From M55B154 sp964345775 (GTDB lineage Bacteria > Spirochaetota > UBA4802 > UB4802): 27,230 bases of DNA. Of the stretch, positions 8,257 to 17,376 are shown in pieces. The translations under genes and the position numbers were made by a program. Within the stretch, counting starts at the first letter, position 1; each line of letters opens with the position of its first letter. The DNA lies in contig CAYFSO010000032.1 of NCBI GenBank assembly GCA_964345775.1, positions 1 through 27,230 of the forward strand, written 5' to 3'. A model generated the notes under the pieces. That model was given only the letters and a program-made list of their open reading frames with translations. It was not told where the DNA came from and made no database searches.

Positions 8257-8284
8257 ACTATACATGCCAGTTGTACCATGTCAA
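8257..8284 (-). promoter_or_regulatory. sigma-70-type promoter for the PilZ operon
   Basis: On the minus strand TTGACA (8279-8284) is followed after 16 bases by TATAGT (8257-8262), close to consensus in both boxes. The start point would be near 8250, giving a leader of about 80 bases to the preferred start at 8170. The rest of the 290-base gap to pyrG shows no clear plus-strand promoter by eye. Confidence 0.6.
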
Positions 8285-8460
8285 GAATTGTTTTAGGTGT
8301 ACGGTGAAAATATGTAAGGGCAAAATGGTGCTATGTTACCATCGTGTAAATTTTCTCATTTATTGACGTGCCGGTGACCAAAATTGTTGATGCCAGGCCC
8401 GTTACAGGTACATATTATGTCCCGAAGTAACCATTTCCATCTTAACTCAAGGGGTCATCA

Positions 8461-10086
8461 ATGAAAGATAAGAAAACTCGTTTCATATTCGTCACAGGTG
8501 GTGTATGTTCATCTCTTGGAAAAGGGATATCTACCGCTTCCCTGGGGCTACTGCTTGAAGGACATGGATACAGTGTATCCATAATAAAGATGGACCCGTA
8601 CATAAATATTGACCCCGGTACAATGAGCCCGTATCAGCATGGAGAGGTGTATGTAACGGAGGACGGGGCCGAAACAGACCTTGATCTTGGTTACTATGAG
8701 AGGTTTACTAATTCAAGTTTGAGCCGTAAAAATTCCATTTCCACGGGGCAGATCTACTATAACGTGATCCAGCGTGAGCGAAAGGGCGACTACCTGGGCA
8801 GGACAGTACAGGTTATTCCCCATATAACCAACGAGATAAAGAAAAGAGTATATGATGTAGCAAATGATGATGACCTTGATTTCGTCATGGTTGAGATTGG
8901 CGGCACCGTGGGAGATATCGAGTCCATTCCATTCCTGGAATCCATACGGCAGATACGCCAGGAACTGGGAAAAAATCGCGTACTGAACGTTCATCTCACC
9001 CTTGTGCCAACTATAACGGTTGCCGGTGAGCAGAAAACCAAACCCACCCAGCATTCGGTAAAGGAACTCATGGAGCTGGGGATTATTCCGGATATCCTCT
9101 TATGCAGAACGGCACTGCCGCTTACCGGGGAATTGAAGAGTAAAATAGCACTTTTCTGTAATGTTTCTGAACAGAACGTGATATCCGCTGTTGATATCGA
9201 GAGCTCCATTTACGAGATCCCCTACATGCTGCATGATCATGAATATGACAGGGTAGTGCTGGAACACTTTGGACTTGAAGTATCACCGCTGAAGATCACC
9301 AAATGGGACGCGTTTTACAGCAAATTACAAAATCCCAAACAGAAAGTTCGTATCGCGGTTGTCGGGAAGTATATCTCTCTGCAGGACGCGTACCGTTCAA
9401 TATACGAGGCATTGCTGCATGGGGCGGCCGCTAACGATGCCGAGCTTGAGATCGTCAGGGTCGATTCTGAAGATATCGAGAAGAAACTGAAGAATGTAAA
9501 AAGCATCTTTCACAAGGTGGACGGAATACTTATCCCCGGCGGTTTCGGGAACCGGGGTATCGAAGGTAAAATAGCAGCAGTGAATTACGCCAGGAAAGCA
9601 GGAGTACCCCTTTTCGGGATATGCCTTGGGCTGCAATGTGCCGTGATCGAAATTGCAAGGAATGTATGCGGACTTAAGGATGCCAATTCTTCCGAGTTCG
9701 ACCCGGGCAGCGGGAACCCCGTAATTTCCCTCCTCGAGGAGCAGGAGATCGTTGACAAAATGGGGGGTACCATGCGGCTGGGTGCGTACCTCTGTGAGTT
9801 TGCCGATGGCAGCCGTATTAAGAAAATATATGGTGTAGAATCCGCCATGGAACGGCACCGGCACAGGTTCGAATTTACCCTGAAATACAGGGATATATTC
9901 GAGGAGAATGGCGTTACGTTCTCTGGCATCCATCCTGAAAATCGCCTGGTGGAAACCGTTGAGCTGAATGATCATCCATGGTTCATCTGTACGCAGTATC
10001 ACCCCGAGTTCAAGTCAAAGCCCATAGATCCTCACCCGCTTTTCAGGGATTTTATACGTGCTTCTGTAGAAAAGTCCCCTTCCTGA
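8461..10086 (+). CDS. pyrG: CTP synthase
   Basis: A 541-residue CTP synthase, which converts UTP to CTP using ATP and glutamine in the cytoplasm. The N-terminal synthetase domain begins KTRFIFVTGGVCSSLGKG and contains KMDPYINIDPGTMSPYQHGE and EIGGTVGDIES. The C-terminal class I glutamine amidotransferase domain shows GGFGNRG, the nucleophile motif GICLGLQ (cysteine near residue 387) and the YHPE triad stretch near 515. Length is normal for the family. AAGGGG precedes the ATG. The gene stands alone between the divergent PilZ operon and the rpoN cluster, 175 bases upstream of rpoN. Confidence 0.98.
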   Translation: MKDKKTRFIFVTGGVCSSLGKGISTASLGLLLEGHGYSVSIIKMDPYINIDPGTMSPYQHGEVYVTEDGAETDLDLGYYERFTNSSLSRKNSISTGQIYYNVIQRERKGDYLGRTVQVIPHITNEIKKRVYDVANDDDLDFVMVEIGGTVGDIESIPFLESIRQIRQELGKNRVLNVHLTLVPTITVAGEQKTKPTQHSVKELMELGIIPDILLCRTALPLTGELKSKIALFCNVSEQNVISAVDIESSIYEIPYMLHDHEYDRVVLEHFGLEVSPLKITKWDAFYSKLQNPKQKVRIAVVGKYISLQDAYRSIYEALLHGAAANDAELEIVRVDSEDIEKKLKNVKSIFHKVDGILIPGGFGNRGIEGKIAAVNYARKAGVPLFGICLGLQCAVIEIARNVCGLKDANSSEFDPGSGNPVISLLEEQEIVDKMGGTMRLGAYLCEFADGSRIKKIYGVESAMERHRHRFEFTLKYRDIFEENGVTFSGIHPENRLVETVELNDHPWFICTQYHPEFKSKPIDPHPLFRDFIRASVEKSPS

Positions 10087-10261
10087 AAACGGTACGCAAA
10101 TTGTGCGTCATCTGCAGTATGCATCAAATTTATATTGATAAGACTCCCGGCAGAATGTATATTTATAAGGCAGATATGTCGTAAAAATCGGTTGCGTGGA
10201 ATGTCGGTATAATATAGTTTTGATCTGAACCGAGCAAGAGGAACCTACAACTGAGGAATAT

Positions 10262-11710
10262 ATGGCAGTATCTTTAAAGCTGGGAATCAAACAGACTCAA
10301 CGACTGAATCTTACACAGTCACTCCGTCAATCTATTGAGATCCTGCAATTGTCCTCACTTGAGCTTGCAGAGATCATTTCCGAGGAATTACAGCAAAATC
10401 CCGTCCTGGAGGAGGAGGGTTCATCAACAGTTCCCTCGAGCCCGGATGCAGACGGTTCGCTGGCAAGTGCCAACCAGGAGTTAAGCGGTGACGAGTCCAT
10501 AAAGCAGCGCAGGGAAGACCACCTGCTGCAATACGAGGACTCAAGTGATACCGGCCTTACCAATTACTATGATGATGAAAGAAAGAGAAAGTTCCTGGAG
10601 AATGCCGTTGCCCAGGAAGAATCCCTGCAGCAGCATCTCCTTGCACAGGCACGTGTTCAGCAAATTGACGAGAAAGAACTGGATGTTTATGAGAATATCA
10701 TTACATCTATTGATGACCGGGGGTTTATTAACCAGCCTGTTAAAGAACTGGCTGAAATTAACAATGTATCCCGGGAAGAGATTACAGGGGTTCTCCGGGC
10801 AATTCAGCTTTTCGAACCGGTAGGATGCGGGGTGTTCAGCGTACGGGAAAGCCTCCTTGTGCAGTCCAGGCAGGAATATCCAGCCGATTCCCTGCTGCAC
10901 TCAATAATCGAACATCACTTTACAGAACTGGAAAACCTGAGATACGAGGAAATAGCCAGTAAATTGAAGATAACCGTTAAAGACGTTGTTGAAAAAAGTA
11001 ACATGATCCAGAACCTGGACCCCTTCCCCGGGCAGAGGTATTCCTCGAAAAAAACAACATATATCATCCCCGAAGTGGATGTACAGTATATCGATGACGA
11101 GATCATCGTTACGTTGAACGATGACTGGGTGCCCTCCATAAGGGTCAGTTCCTATTATGCCAACCTGCTCAAGAAAAAAAACATTGAAAAAAAACTGAAG
11201 GAATATATTCAGGAAAAAATGCAGTCGGCCCGTTACCTTATCAAGAACGTCAGCAGCAGGCGGGACACTATACTCAGGGTAGTGCGGGCCATCATGGAAC
11301 ATCAAAAGGATTTTCTTGTGAGGGGGCCGGGCAATCTCAATCCTCTTACGCACGCGGTGATCGCAGAGGAAGTGGACCTGCATGAATCAACTGTCAGCAG
11401 GACAACTACAAATAAGTACGTACAGACCCCCTGGGGGGTATACGAGTTAAAATATTTTTTCGTTAGCAGGGTGCAATCCGAATCCAGTACGGATTATTCA
11501 TCGGACAGGGTAATGAGCCTTATAAAGGACATCGTGGCACAGGAAAAAACCGATAAACCTTACAGCGATGAAGAGATACTGGACCGCCTGGAAAAGACGG
11601 GTATAAAGATGGCGAGAAGAACTGTGGCCAAGTATCGCGATCTGCTGCAAATCCCGTCTTCCGGCAAGAGGAAGAAACTAAATATGATTAAATCAGAGGG
11701 AGCCCAATGA
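10262..11710 (+). CDS. rpoN: RNA polymerase sigma-54 factor
   Basis: A 482-residue sigma-54. Region I is the glutamine- and leucine-rich start (KQTQRLNLTQSLRQSIEILQ) followed by SEELQQNPVLEEE; an acidic linker, the core-binding domain and the HTH follow; and the RpoN box, ARRTVAKYRDLL, lies near residue 460 for recognition of the -24 element. GAGGA sits 4 bases before the ATG, and TATAAT at 10208-10213 may be a -10 box, though I see no matching -35. The stop overlaps the hpf start (ATGA). The presence of ntrX downstream means that both sigma-54 and one of its activators are encoded in the same gene string. Confidence 0.97.
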   Translation: MAVSLKLGIKQTQRLNLTQSLRQSIEILQLSSLELAEIISEELQQNPVLEEEGSSTVPSSPDADGSLASANQELSGDESIKQRREDHLLQYEDSSDTGLTNYYDDERKRKFLENAVAQEESLQQHLLAQARVQQIDEKELDVYENIITSIDDRGFINQPVKELAEINNVSREEITGVLRAIQLFEPVGCGVFSVRESLLVQSRQEYPADSLLHSIIEHHFTELENLRYEEIASKLKITVKDVVEKSNMIQNLDPFPGQRYSSKKTTYIIPEVDVQYIDDEIIVTLNDDWVPSIRVSSYYANLLKKKNIEKKLKEYIQEKMQSARYLIKNVSSRRDTILRVVRAIMEHQKDFLVRGPGNLNPLTHAVIAEEVDLHESTVSRTTTNKYVQTPWGVYELKYFFVSRVQSESSTDYSSDRVMSLIKDIVAQEKTDKPYSDEEILDRLEKTGIKMARRTVAKYRDLLQIPSSGKRKKLNMIKSEGAQ

Positions 11711-12513
11711 ACATCTCAATTACTGGTCGACACATGGATATCTCCAAAAGCCTTAAAAGTTATGCAGAAAAAAAGATCCGTAAACTGGAGAAGTATTTTC
11801 ACCAGCTTATCGATGCCAGCCTGGTAATGTTCATAGTAAAGCAGGATCATATCACAGAGTTGCTGGTCAACGGTGACGGGGTTCAATTCTTTGCATCAGT
11901 AAAAGCCGGGGACATGTATTCATCAATTGATCTTTTAATGGATAAAATGGAAAACCAGATAGTGCGTTACAAGGAAAAACACTCGGGACACAAGGCAACA
12001 TCCCTTGGGGAGCTTGCCCTTATGCAGCAGACCACTGAGCGGGGTGTTGATGTGGAGCTTACGCAGGCCAGCACCAAGCCCATTGATGAAACAGAGGCTT
12101 TCCTCGAGATGAAGGACGACGGTATGGAATTCATGCTGTTCAAGAAAGGTATACAGCAGATGGACAGCAACATCGATTATGCCAACAGGAATTACGCACT
12201 GATATTCAAGAATGAAAAAGGGTATAAGCTTGTAGAGATACCTTTTGAACTTATCCAGAAAAATGATTATGAAGTATCTAAATTCATGGAATACAATATT
12301 GATGTGGTTGATGATTCACCGGCAAACCCGGTGATAAAGCTTAACCAGCAGGATACATGCTGCAGTATTGCTGATCTGACTATTGATGAAGCAATTGAAC
12401 AACTTGTTGACAACAAATACGGTTTTCTGCCATTCTTTAACAGGGAAACCAGTTCACTGAATATTGTATATAATAACGGCAAGTCAATCGAAGTGGTTGT
12501 CCCCGCATTCTAA
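11707..12513 (+). CDS. hpf: ribosome hibernation promoting factor, unusually long form
   Basis: A 268-residue HPF/RaiA-type protein, which inactivates ribosomes in stationary phase. Residues 1-95 form the S30AE ribosome-binding domain (MNISITGRHMDISKSLKSYA). The last 50 residues (SIADLTIDEAIEQLVDNKYG, then FLPFFNRETSSLNIVYNN) are the C-terminal dimerisation domain of long HPF. Between them lies an extra segment of about 90 residues, whose part 124-180 (EAFLEMKDDGMEFMLFKKG, then NYALIFKNEKGYKLVEIP) itself resembles that dimerisation domain, so the domain seems to be duplicated. Long HPFs usually have about 180-200 residues. It sits between rpoN and hprK, overlapping rpoN by four bases. Confidence 0.93.
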   Translation: MNISITGRHMDISKSLKSYAEKKIRKLEKYFHQLIDASLVMFIVKQDHITELLVNGDGVQFFASVKAGDMYSSIDLLMDKMENQIVRYKEKHSGHKATSLGELALMQQTTERGVDVELTQASTKPIDETEAFLEMKDDGMEFMLFKKGIQQMDSNIDYANRNYALIFKNEKGYKLVEIPFELIQKNDYEVSKFMEYNIDVVDDSPANPVIKLNQQDTCCSIADLTIDEAIEQLVDNKYGFLPFFNRETSSLNIVYNNGKSIEVVVPAF

Positions 12514-12537
12514 TTGCTGGTTTGTACAAGCAGGATT

Positions 12538-13497
12538 ATGAAAAAAAAACAGATCCGAATAAAAGACCTGGTGGAATATTCCGGTAAAATTGACCTGCAG
12601 CTTATGCTGGTTGCCGGGAGTTCCGGCCTTAACAAGGAAATATCAGTTGGTGAAATAAATCGGCCGGGATTAAGCCTGGCCGGATTTTTTGATTTTTTCG
12701 CATATGACAGGATACAGATCTTTGGCCTGGGAGAAACAGCTTTCCTGAAGAATGCTGACAGGGAACGGCGCGGGGAAATATATTCCGAATACTTTTCTTA
12801 CGATGTACTGTGTTGTGTGTTTACACACGAAGAGTATCCTGATGAGTTGTTCACAGAGTTCGCGCAGAAAAATAATGTACCCGTGTTTGTTACCAGGCAT
12901 AAAACAACAAGGTTTATCAGCCTGTTGAATCACGTGATCGAGAACTCCTTTGCCCCTGCAGCCAGTATTCACGGTACCCTGGTGGATGTGTTCGGGCTGG
13001 GGGTCCTTTTGTTAGGCAAGAGCGGTGTTGGGAAAAGCGAATGCGCCCTTGAACTGGTAGAACGGGGCCAGAGACTTGTTGCGGATGATGTTGTTGAAGT
13101 AACGAAGATTGACGAGTCTCTCATCATGGGTAACGGGTCAGAAGTGATACGTCATCACATGGAGATACGGGGACTGGGTATCATAAACGTGAAGGACATA
13201 TTCGGGATACGATCGGTGAGAAATCGAAAACGAATAGAACTGGTATGCACGCTTGAGGAATGGGATCCTGATACTCACTACGACAGGCTGGGGATAGACG
13301 AGAGCAGTTATACCATCCTTGATATCGATTTGCCATACCTGGTAATACCTGTAAGACCCGGCAGAAATATACCCATTATAATCGAGACAGCGGCACTTAA
13401 CGAAAGGCTTAAGAAAATGGGGATTTTTTCTGCGCGGGAACTGGATATGAAGATACAAGAATGGATGCAAAAGGAGAACAGGCTTACCGATGATTGA
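12538..13497 (+). CDS. hprK: HPr kinase/phosphorylase
   Basis: A 319-residue bifunctional HPr kinase/phosphorylase, which phosphorylates HPr on Ser46 and reverses it with phosphate. The N-terminal domain is followed by the conserved H145, the Walker A loop GKSGVGKSE (160-168), VADDVVE (D183, D184) and the family signature EIRGLGIINVKDIFGIRSV from about 209, ending with RPGRNIPIIIETAALNERLK. The frame extends to a TTG at 12514, but ATG at 12538 gives the normal family length; the AGGA before it is very close, so the start is not certain. It overlaps HPr by 8 bases, so kinase and substrate are made together. Confidence 0.97.
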   Translation: MKKKQIRIKDLVEYSGKIDLQLMLVAGSSGLNKEISVGEINRPGLSLAGFFDFFAYDRIQIFGLGETAFLKNADRERRGEIYSEYFSYDVLCCVFTHEEYPDELFTEFAQKNNVPVFVTRHKTTRFISLLNHVIENSFAPAASIHGTLVDVFGLGVLLLGKSGVGKSECALELVERGQRLVADDVVEVTKIDESLIMGNGSEVIRHHMEIRGLGIINVKDIFGIRSVRNRKRIELVCTLEEWDPDTHYDRLGIDESSYTILDIDLPYLVIPVRPGRNIPIIIETAALNERLKKMGIFSARELDMKIQEWMQKENRLTDD

Positions 13498-13756
13498 AAA
13501 AGAGGTGATGGTAAAAAGTGATGCCGGGGTTCATGCTCGCCCTGCAATGATGCTCGTACGTGAAGCTATGAAATACCCGTGCGAAGTTTTTCTTATAAAA
13601 GATGAAGTCGAGGCAAACGGTAAATCCATCATGTCAGTACTGGGGCTTGCCATTACCTCGGGTTCTCAGCTGACCGTGCGGGCTCACGGTGAGCAGGAAA
13701 CAGAAGCCGTGGATACGCTTACCAGGCTGATAGAAAACGATTTTCAGCTTAAATAA
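13490..13756 (+). CDS. ptsH: phosphocarrier protein HPr
   Basis: An 88-residue HPr. The histidine phosphorylation site is H15 in DAGVHARPA, and the HprK target is S46 in NGKSIMSVLGLA; both are intact. It could therefore receive phosphate from enzyme I on His15 and be switched by HprK on Ser46. No enzyme I or sugar permease of the phosphotransferase system is in this window, so whether it serves sugar transport or only regulation is open. It overlaps the end of hprK. Confidence 0.97.
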   Translation: MIEKEVMVKSDAGVHARPAMMLVREAMKYPCEVFLIKDEVEANGKSIMSVLGLAITSGSQLTVRAHGEQETEAVDTLTRLIENDFQLK

Positions 13757-13775
13757 CGGAGAGCGATGTATCGTT

Positions 13776-14384
13776 ATGAATACAAAAACAAAGAAAGGAC
13801 TTGGGCAGAAAACGGGAGCGGCACTTCTGTTATTGTGTTTCCTTTCGGCAGTGATTTTCGTGACTTTTCCTGCTTCACGAACGCAGGCACAGGCTGTAGA
13901 TGATGCTCCCCTGACCAGGGAGGAAGAGCATGAGACCATGGTATTGCTTCAGCAGAAAAAAGATCCCCTATTTGCGGGTATACTGTCGATGTACATGCCG
14001 GGCCTCGGACAATACTATAGTGGCGAACTTGCGAAAGGTACGGCATTTCTTATGACCGAGTACACCCTTTTGCTGGGATCGTTGCTGTATTTCCTGGATT
14101 TTAACTTCTCAGCCGGGGGTGATTCCGGCTTTAATCTCGGGGTTGACGCCAAGAGGACGGATCTTGGTGTAGTGTCAACTGAGAGGAAAAATGTTTTTAT
14201 GGGTATGATCTCAGTACTTCTTATTATCCACGCCTATAACATAAGTGATGCCGTTCAGTCTACCAAGAATTATAATGCCTGGCTGGAGGAAGAACGATTC
14301 AGGGTAAGAAAAAAATATCCCGATATCCAGATGAGTTATAGTGAAAATGGAGGGTTCTTCATTGGATTTACCACGCGTATGTAA
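13776..14384 (+). CDS. small exported/membrane protein, DUF5683-like, paralogue 1
   Basis: A 202-residue protein. A basic N-terminus and a hydrophobic segment (ALLLLCFLSAVIFVTFPAS) followed by TQAQA give a signal peptide or anchor. A conserved core, KKDPLFAGILSMYMPGLGQY followed by YSGELAKG, precedes two hydrophobic segments (about 88-108 and 143-160). The PGLGQxYxGExxKG core recalls DUF5683/TM2-like membrane proteins. GGAG lies 14 bases upstream, a long spacing. It is followed, with overlap, by a clear paralogue. Function is unknown; the position between HPr and ntrY suggests an envelope protein tied to this regulatory cluster. Confidence 0.7.
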   Translation: MNTKTKKGLGQKTGAALLLLCFLSAVIFVTFPASRTQAQAVDDAPLTREEEHETMVLLQQKKDPLFAGILSMYMPGLGQYYSGELAKGTAFLMTEYTLLLGSLLYFLDFNFSAGGDSGFNLGVDAKRTDLGVVSTERKNVFMGMISVLLIIHAYNISDAVQSTKNYNAWLEEERFRVRKKYPDIQMSYSENGGFFIGFTTRM

Positions 14385-14943
14385 ATATGTAATGGTACTT
14401 TTTGTACTGGTATCATGTGTGATTATGATTATCATGGCGGTACCAGTTGAGGCCGCTTACGGGAACACCCCCGTGGAACGATCTGAAAAAAGTAATATTC
14501 TTTCTGATTCTGAAGATCCGTTTCCCTATGTTCCCCATCGAAAAGATCCTTTCGTGGCGGGTGTTCTTTCCTGGTCATGGACCGGACTGGGGCAGTTCTA
14601 CGCGCAGGATTACGCGAAGGGCTCACTGTTCCTCATGTCGGACATGGCGCAAAAAGGTCTTTTCCTCTACATGCTGTTCCATCTTTCTGACAAGTACCAG
14701 TCCGAGGGTGAGATAGTGAACTGGACTGACATGAGTGTTCAGGACAGGGGATTGATCATTGGGCTTACCTTTTCCATTCTTGTTACGAAGGTACTTTGCG
14801 TGATCGATGCAGTTGACTCGGCCATGGACTATAACCGGGAGGTATATTATCCTTACTGGCGCAAAAAGCAGAATATCGATGTATCATATAATCCGGATTC
14901 CGGCAATGTTAACCTTTCCGTAAAGAGAAGATTCAATTTTTAA
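14347..14943 (+). CDS. small exported/membrane protein, DUF5683-like, paralogue 2
   Basis: A 198-residue paralogue of the preceding gene. It has the same layout: a hydrophobic export segment (YVMVLFVLVSCVIMIIMAVP), the core RKDPFVAGVLSWSWTGLGQF followed by YAQDYAKGSLFLMSD, two further hydrophobic segments, and a C-terminal tail (IDVSYNPDSGNVNLSVKRRF) matching the other's IQMSYSENGGFFIGF. Start choice is uncertain: GTG 14341, ATG 14347 or ATG 14392. I use 14347 because it keeps R and K residues before the hydrophobic segment. With this start it overlaps the previous gene by 38 bases. Function unknown. Confidence 0.68.
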   Translation: MEGSSLDLPRVCKYVMVLFVLVSCVIMIIMAVPVEAAYGNTPVERSEKSNILSDSEDPFPYVPHRKDPFVAGVLSWSWTGLGQFYAQDYAKGSLFLMSDMAQKGLFLYMLFHLSDKYQSEGEIVNWTDMSVQDRGLIIGLTFSILVTKVLCVIDAVDSAMDYNREVYYPYWRKKQNIDVSYNPDSGNVNLSVKRRFNF

Positions 14944-15510
14944 ATGAAAACAATTCAAATAGTATTCATTACGATTATCCTTGTGTGCCTTTTCTGTATA
15001 CCAGCAGGTGCCGCCGAAGTGAAATATGAGTCAGTGCAATTCCAAGAGAATGACCTGGTTGTACAGTTTACCATCACAAAATTTCATCGAAATGATCTCG
15101 CAGAAGCCGTAAAAAGGGGGATCGAGGGAAAGGTCATATATTTATTTGAGATAGTGGAAGACCCGGCATTACCCCTTATGAAAAAGAAGGTGCTGGTACG
15201 AAGACGCATCACCAGGACAGTTAAATATGATTTTTTCAAGCAGGCTTTCGTGGTGTATGAAAAGGATGTTCCCCATTACCTTTATAATAATGAATCGTTA
15301 TTGAGTTTTCTTTTTTATTCACATGTATTTGTGCTTAATGATGTGAAACGATACAGTGATCGGGATTGCTACGTGCGGTCGAGGGTGGAATTTACGTCAA
15401 TGAAACTGTATTTCCCAATAAATTATATTTTTGAATACATTATCGGGCTCTGGGATTTTGATACCGGCTGGCAGGAGGGGCCCGGGCTTCGCTCGGTCAG
15501 TGCCAATTAA
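14944..15510 (+). CDS. DUF4390-like exported protein, ntrY-linked
   Basis: A 188-residue protein with a signal peptide (MKTIQIVFITIILVCLFCIP then AGAA), starting directly after the previous stop. The mature part (LVVQFTITKFHRNDLAEAVK, a basic VLVRRRITRTVKYDFFKQAF strand pair and a C-terminal SYxR-like stretch) resembles DUF4390. In proteobacteria DUF4390 genes usually stand immediately before an NtrY-type kinase, and that is the case here, which supports the call. It probably acts in the periplasm as an accessory to the sensor kinase, but no function is proven. Confidence 0.65.
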   Translation: MKTIQIVFITIILVCLFCIPAGAAEVKYESVQFQENDLVVQFTITKFHRNDLAEAVKRGIEGKVIYLFEIVEDPALPLMKKKVLVRRRITRTVKYDFFKQAFVVYEKDVPHYLYNNESLLSFLFYSHVFVLNDVKRYSDRDCYVRSRVEFTSMKLYFPINYIFEYIIGLWDFDTGWQEGPGLRSVSAN

Positions 15511-15549
15511 GATCATGAGTACAGGTACATATACGGTTTGCCAGGTAAA

Positions 15550-17361
15550 ATGATGCCAGATAATGAAAAGCAACAAAAACGAATGAAGGGTGGATACCTT
15601 CGTCGTCCCCGTCCGCAGGATGTACTGTTTCTGCTGGGTGTATTCGTTTTTACCGCCATCATGCTGTTAAGTCTCTATCCCCGGTACCAGGAAGGTGAGA
15701 TCGGCAGGAACTTCTTCCTGTATACCGTCATGCTGGTACCCCTTATCGCTGCCATATATTTTCTTGTTATTTCGTTCCGCTCCCAGATAAGGCAACAGGA
15801 TTCAGAAATTTCAACCAGTATACGTCTGAAAATCGCAATAGCACTGATATTCGTGGCCATTCTGCCGTCAATACCCATAATAATCATTTCAAATAACATG
15901 ATCAATACTACTATCAGTGAGCTTATAACGGGGAAGACTGCAATAGCCCTTGAAGAGGCTATCGAGATGTCCCAGGAGGCCCTCCAGGAGGATATTGAAG
16001 AAGTAAAGCGTGAATTACAGTTGATACGATACAATATTGATAAAGGGATCTATTCCATCTCGTATTACAGGAACCAGTATGCTGAATTTCTCAGTACAAA
16101 CAAAGATCCATCTTATTACCTGGTAACGGGGCACCTCCTTCCATCTTCCGGGCATAACAATAAAGTATCGTTTAAAACTGTTCCATACCAGGAGTATGAA
16201 AATGATGACCTGGAAAAGTTGAGAACATTTTTCCAGGTAACCTCCCCGGGGAAAGAGGTGCGTGTTGACAGGTTATCCATCAATGGCAAAACGGTGATCG
16301 CCGCCCATACCCTGTATGGGAAAACACTGCTGGTCTTATACAGTTATATTTCACGTGAAAAGGTGGAACGGCTTTCAATCTTTGAGAAAACGTACGGCAA
16401 TTATCGACAACAGGAATTCTTGAAACCGTATTTCCAGACCGGGGTGGGGATTGCCCTTATTACCATATCACTGGTAATAATAGTAATAGCGGCCATCATA
16501 AGCTTTGTGCTTTCGAAGAGTATTTCCCGTCCTGCATTTGAACTGGTGGATGCCGCAAAGCGGGTTGCTTCAGGTGATTTTTCTGTCAAGTTGAAAAGGG
16601 AGGAAAAAGACGAGATGACACTTCTGTTCAACTCGTTTAACAGGATGGTTGAAGAGCTGGATCACGGAAGAAAGGTGATGTACCAGACCCAGAAGCTCCA
16701 GGCGTGGAGGGATATTGCAAGAAAGCTGGTACACGAGATAAAGAACCCCCTGACCCCTATACGCCTTTCTGCCGAAAGGATCTACCGGCGGTACAATGAA
16801 GGACACCGGGAATTTGATACCATAGTCAGGGAAGGCACCACAACCATTGTTGAAGAAGTGAACGTGCTGATGAGGCTGCTGTCAGAGTTTTCCAGGTTCG
16901 CGCGGTTGCCGGAGATACAACCGGAATACCAGTCGTTGAATACTATCGTGGAAAACTGTGTACACTTCTTCAAGGGACATGAAAAGATACATTTTATTAT
17001 TGAACTTGACCAATCGATGCCAGAGCTTTACGTGGACAGGGGGTTGATCCGCCAGTCGTTGACAAACCTTTTGCAAAATGCCATTGATGCCAGCAATGAC
17101 GAAGGCGATATCGAGGTACGGACAATGTACGTGGATGAACCCGAAAACAGGCTTGCCAGGATCATGATCCGCGATCAAGGTACGGGCATCAGGCAGGAGG
17201 ACCTGGCAAATATTTTTGAGCCAACTTTTTCCACGAAGGAAGATGGTACCGGACTCGGGTTGACAATTGTAGAAAAGATAATTATTGAACATGGTGGACG
17301 CATCTATTGTGAATCCGAATTTGGTAAAGGAAGCGAATTCATCATCGAGTTACCTGCATAA
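15550..17361 (+). CDS. ntrY: NtrY-type membrane sensor histidine kinase
   Basis: A 603-residue sensor kinase. Four hydrophobic segments are visible: three near residues 24-42, 57-75 and 92-112 and a fourth near 300-320, enclosing an extracytoplasmic domain of about 185 residues. A HAMP domain follows (SISRPAFELVDAAKRV), then directly the dimerisation domain with the H-box VHEIKNPLTPIRLS (histidine near residue 395) and the ATPase domain with NLLQNAIDAS, DQGTGI and DGTGLGLTIV. I see no clear PAS domain between HAMP and the H-box, unlike many NtrY proteins. A TTG at 15538 is an alternative start. It should phosphorylate the NtrX regulator encoded 15 bases downstream. Confidence 0.93.
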   Translation: MMPDNEKQQKRMKGGYLRRPRPQDVLFLLGVFVFTAIMLLSLYPRYQEGEIGRNFFLYTVMLVPLIAAIYFLVISFRSQIRQQDSEISTSIRLKIAIALIFVAILPSIPIIIISNNMINTTISELITGKTAIALEEAIEMSQEALQEDIEEVKRELQLIRYNIDKGIYSISYYRNQYAEFLSTNKDPSYYLVTGHLLPSSGHNNKVSFKTVPYQEYENDDLEKLRTFFQVTSPGKEVRVDRLSINGKTVIAAHTLYGKTLLVLYSYISREKVERLSIFEKTYGNYRQQEFLKPYFQTGVGIALITISLVIIVIAAIISFVLSKSISRPAFELVDAAKRVASGDFSVKLKREEKDEMTLLFNSFNRMVEELDHGRKVMYQTQKLQAWRDIARKLVHEIKNPLTPIRLSAERIYRRYNEGHREFDTIVREGTTTIVEEVNVLMRLLSEFSRFARLPEIQPEYQSLNTIVENCVHFFKGHEKIHFIIELDQSMPELYVDRGLIRQSLTNLLQNAIDASNDEGDIEVRTMYVDEPENRLARIMIRDQGTGIRQEDLANIFEPTFSTKEDGTGLGLTIVEKIIIEHGGRIYCESEFGKGSEFIIELPA

Positions 17362-17376
17362 CGGAGGACATTACGT

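Noticed and set aside
8171..8460. Sigma-54 (-24/-12) promoter in this gap or the other intergenic gaps.
   Set aside because: I looked for TGGCAC with TTGC at the right distance in the gaps and found none, despite rpoN and ntrX being nearby.
9397..10002. Long antisense frame (about 200 codons) opposite pyrG.
   Set aside because: It is a shadow of a strongly conserved gene; the translated sequence shows no domain, and it has no support for its own start.
10094..10108. Small hairpin ACGCA-AATTG-TGCGT after pyrG as a terminator.
   Set aside because: The stem has only five pairs and no T run follows.
13490..13756. Reading HprK/HPr as proof of a complete sugar phosphotransferase system.
   Set aside because: No enzyme I or permease component lies in the window; a purely regulatory HPr is equally possible.
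13766..13897. An alternative ATG at 13766, better spaced from GGAG than the annotated start at 13776.
   Set aside because: It opens a different frame that ends after about 43 codons with no recognisable sequence, while the 13776 frame gives a signal peptide and a conserved core.
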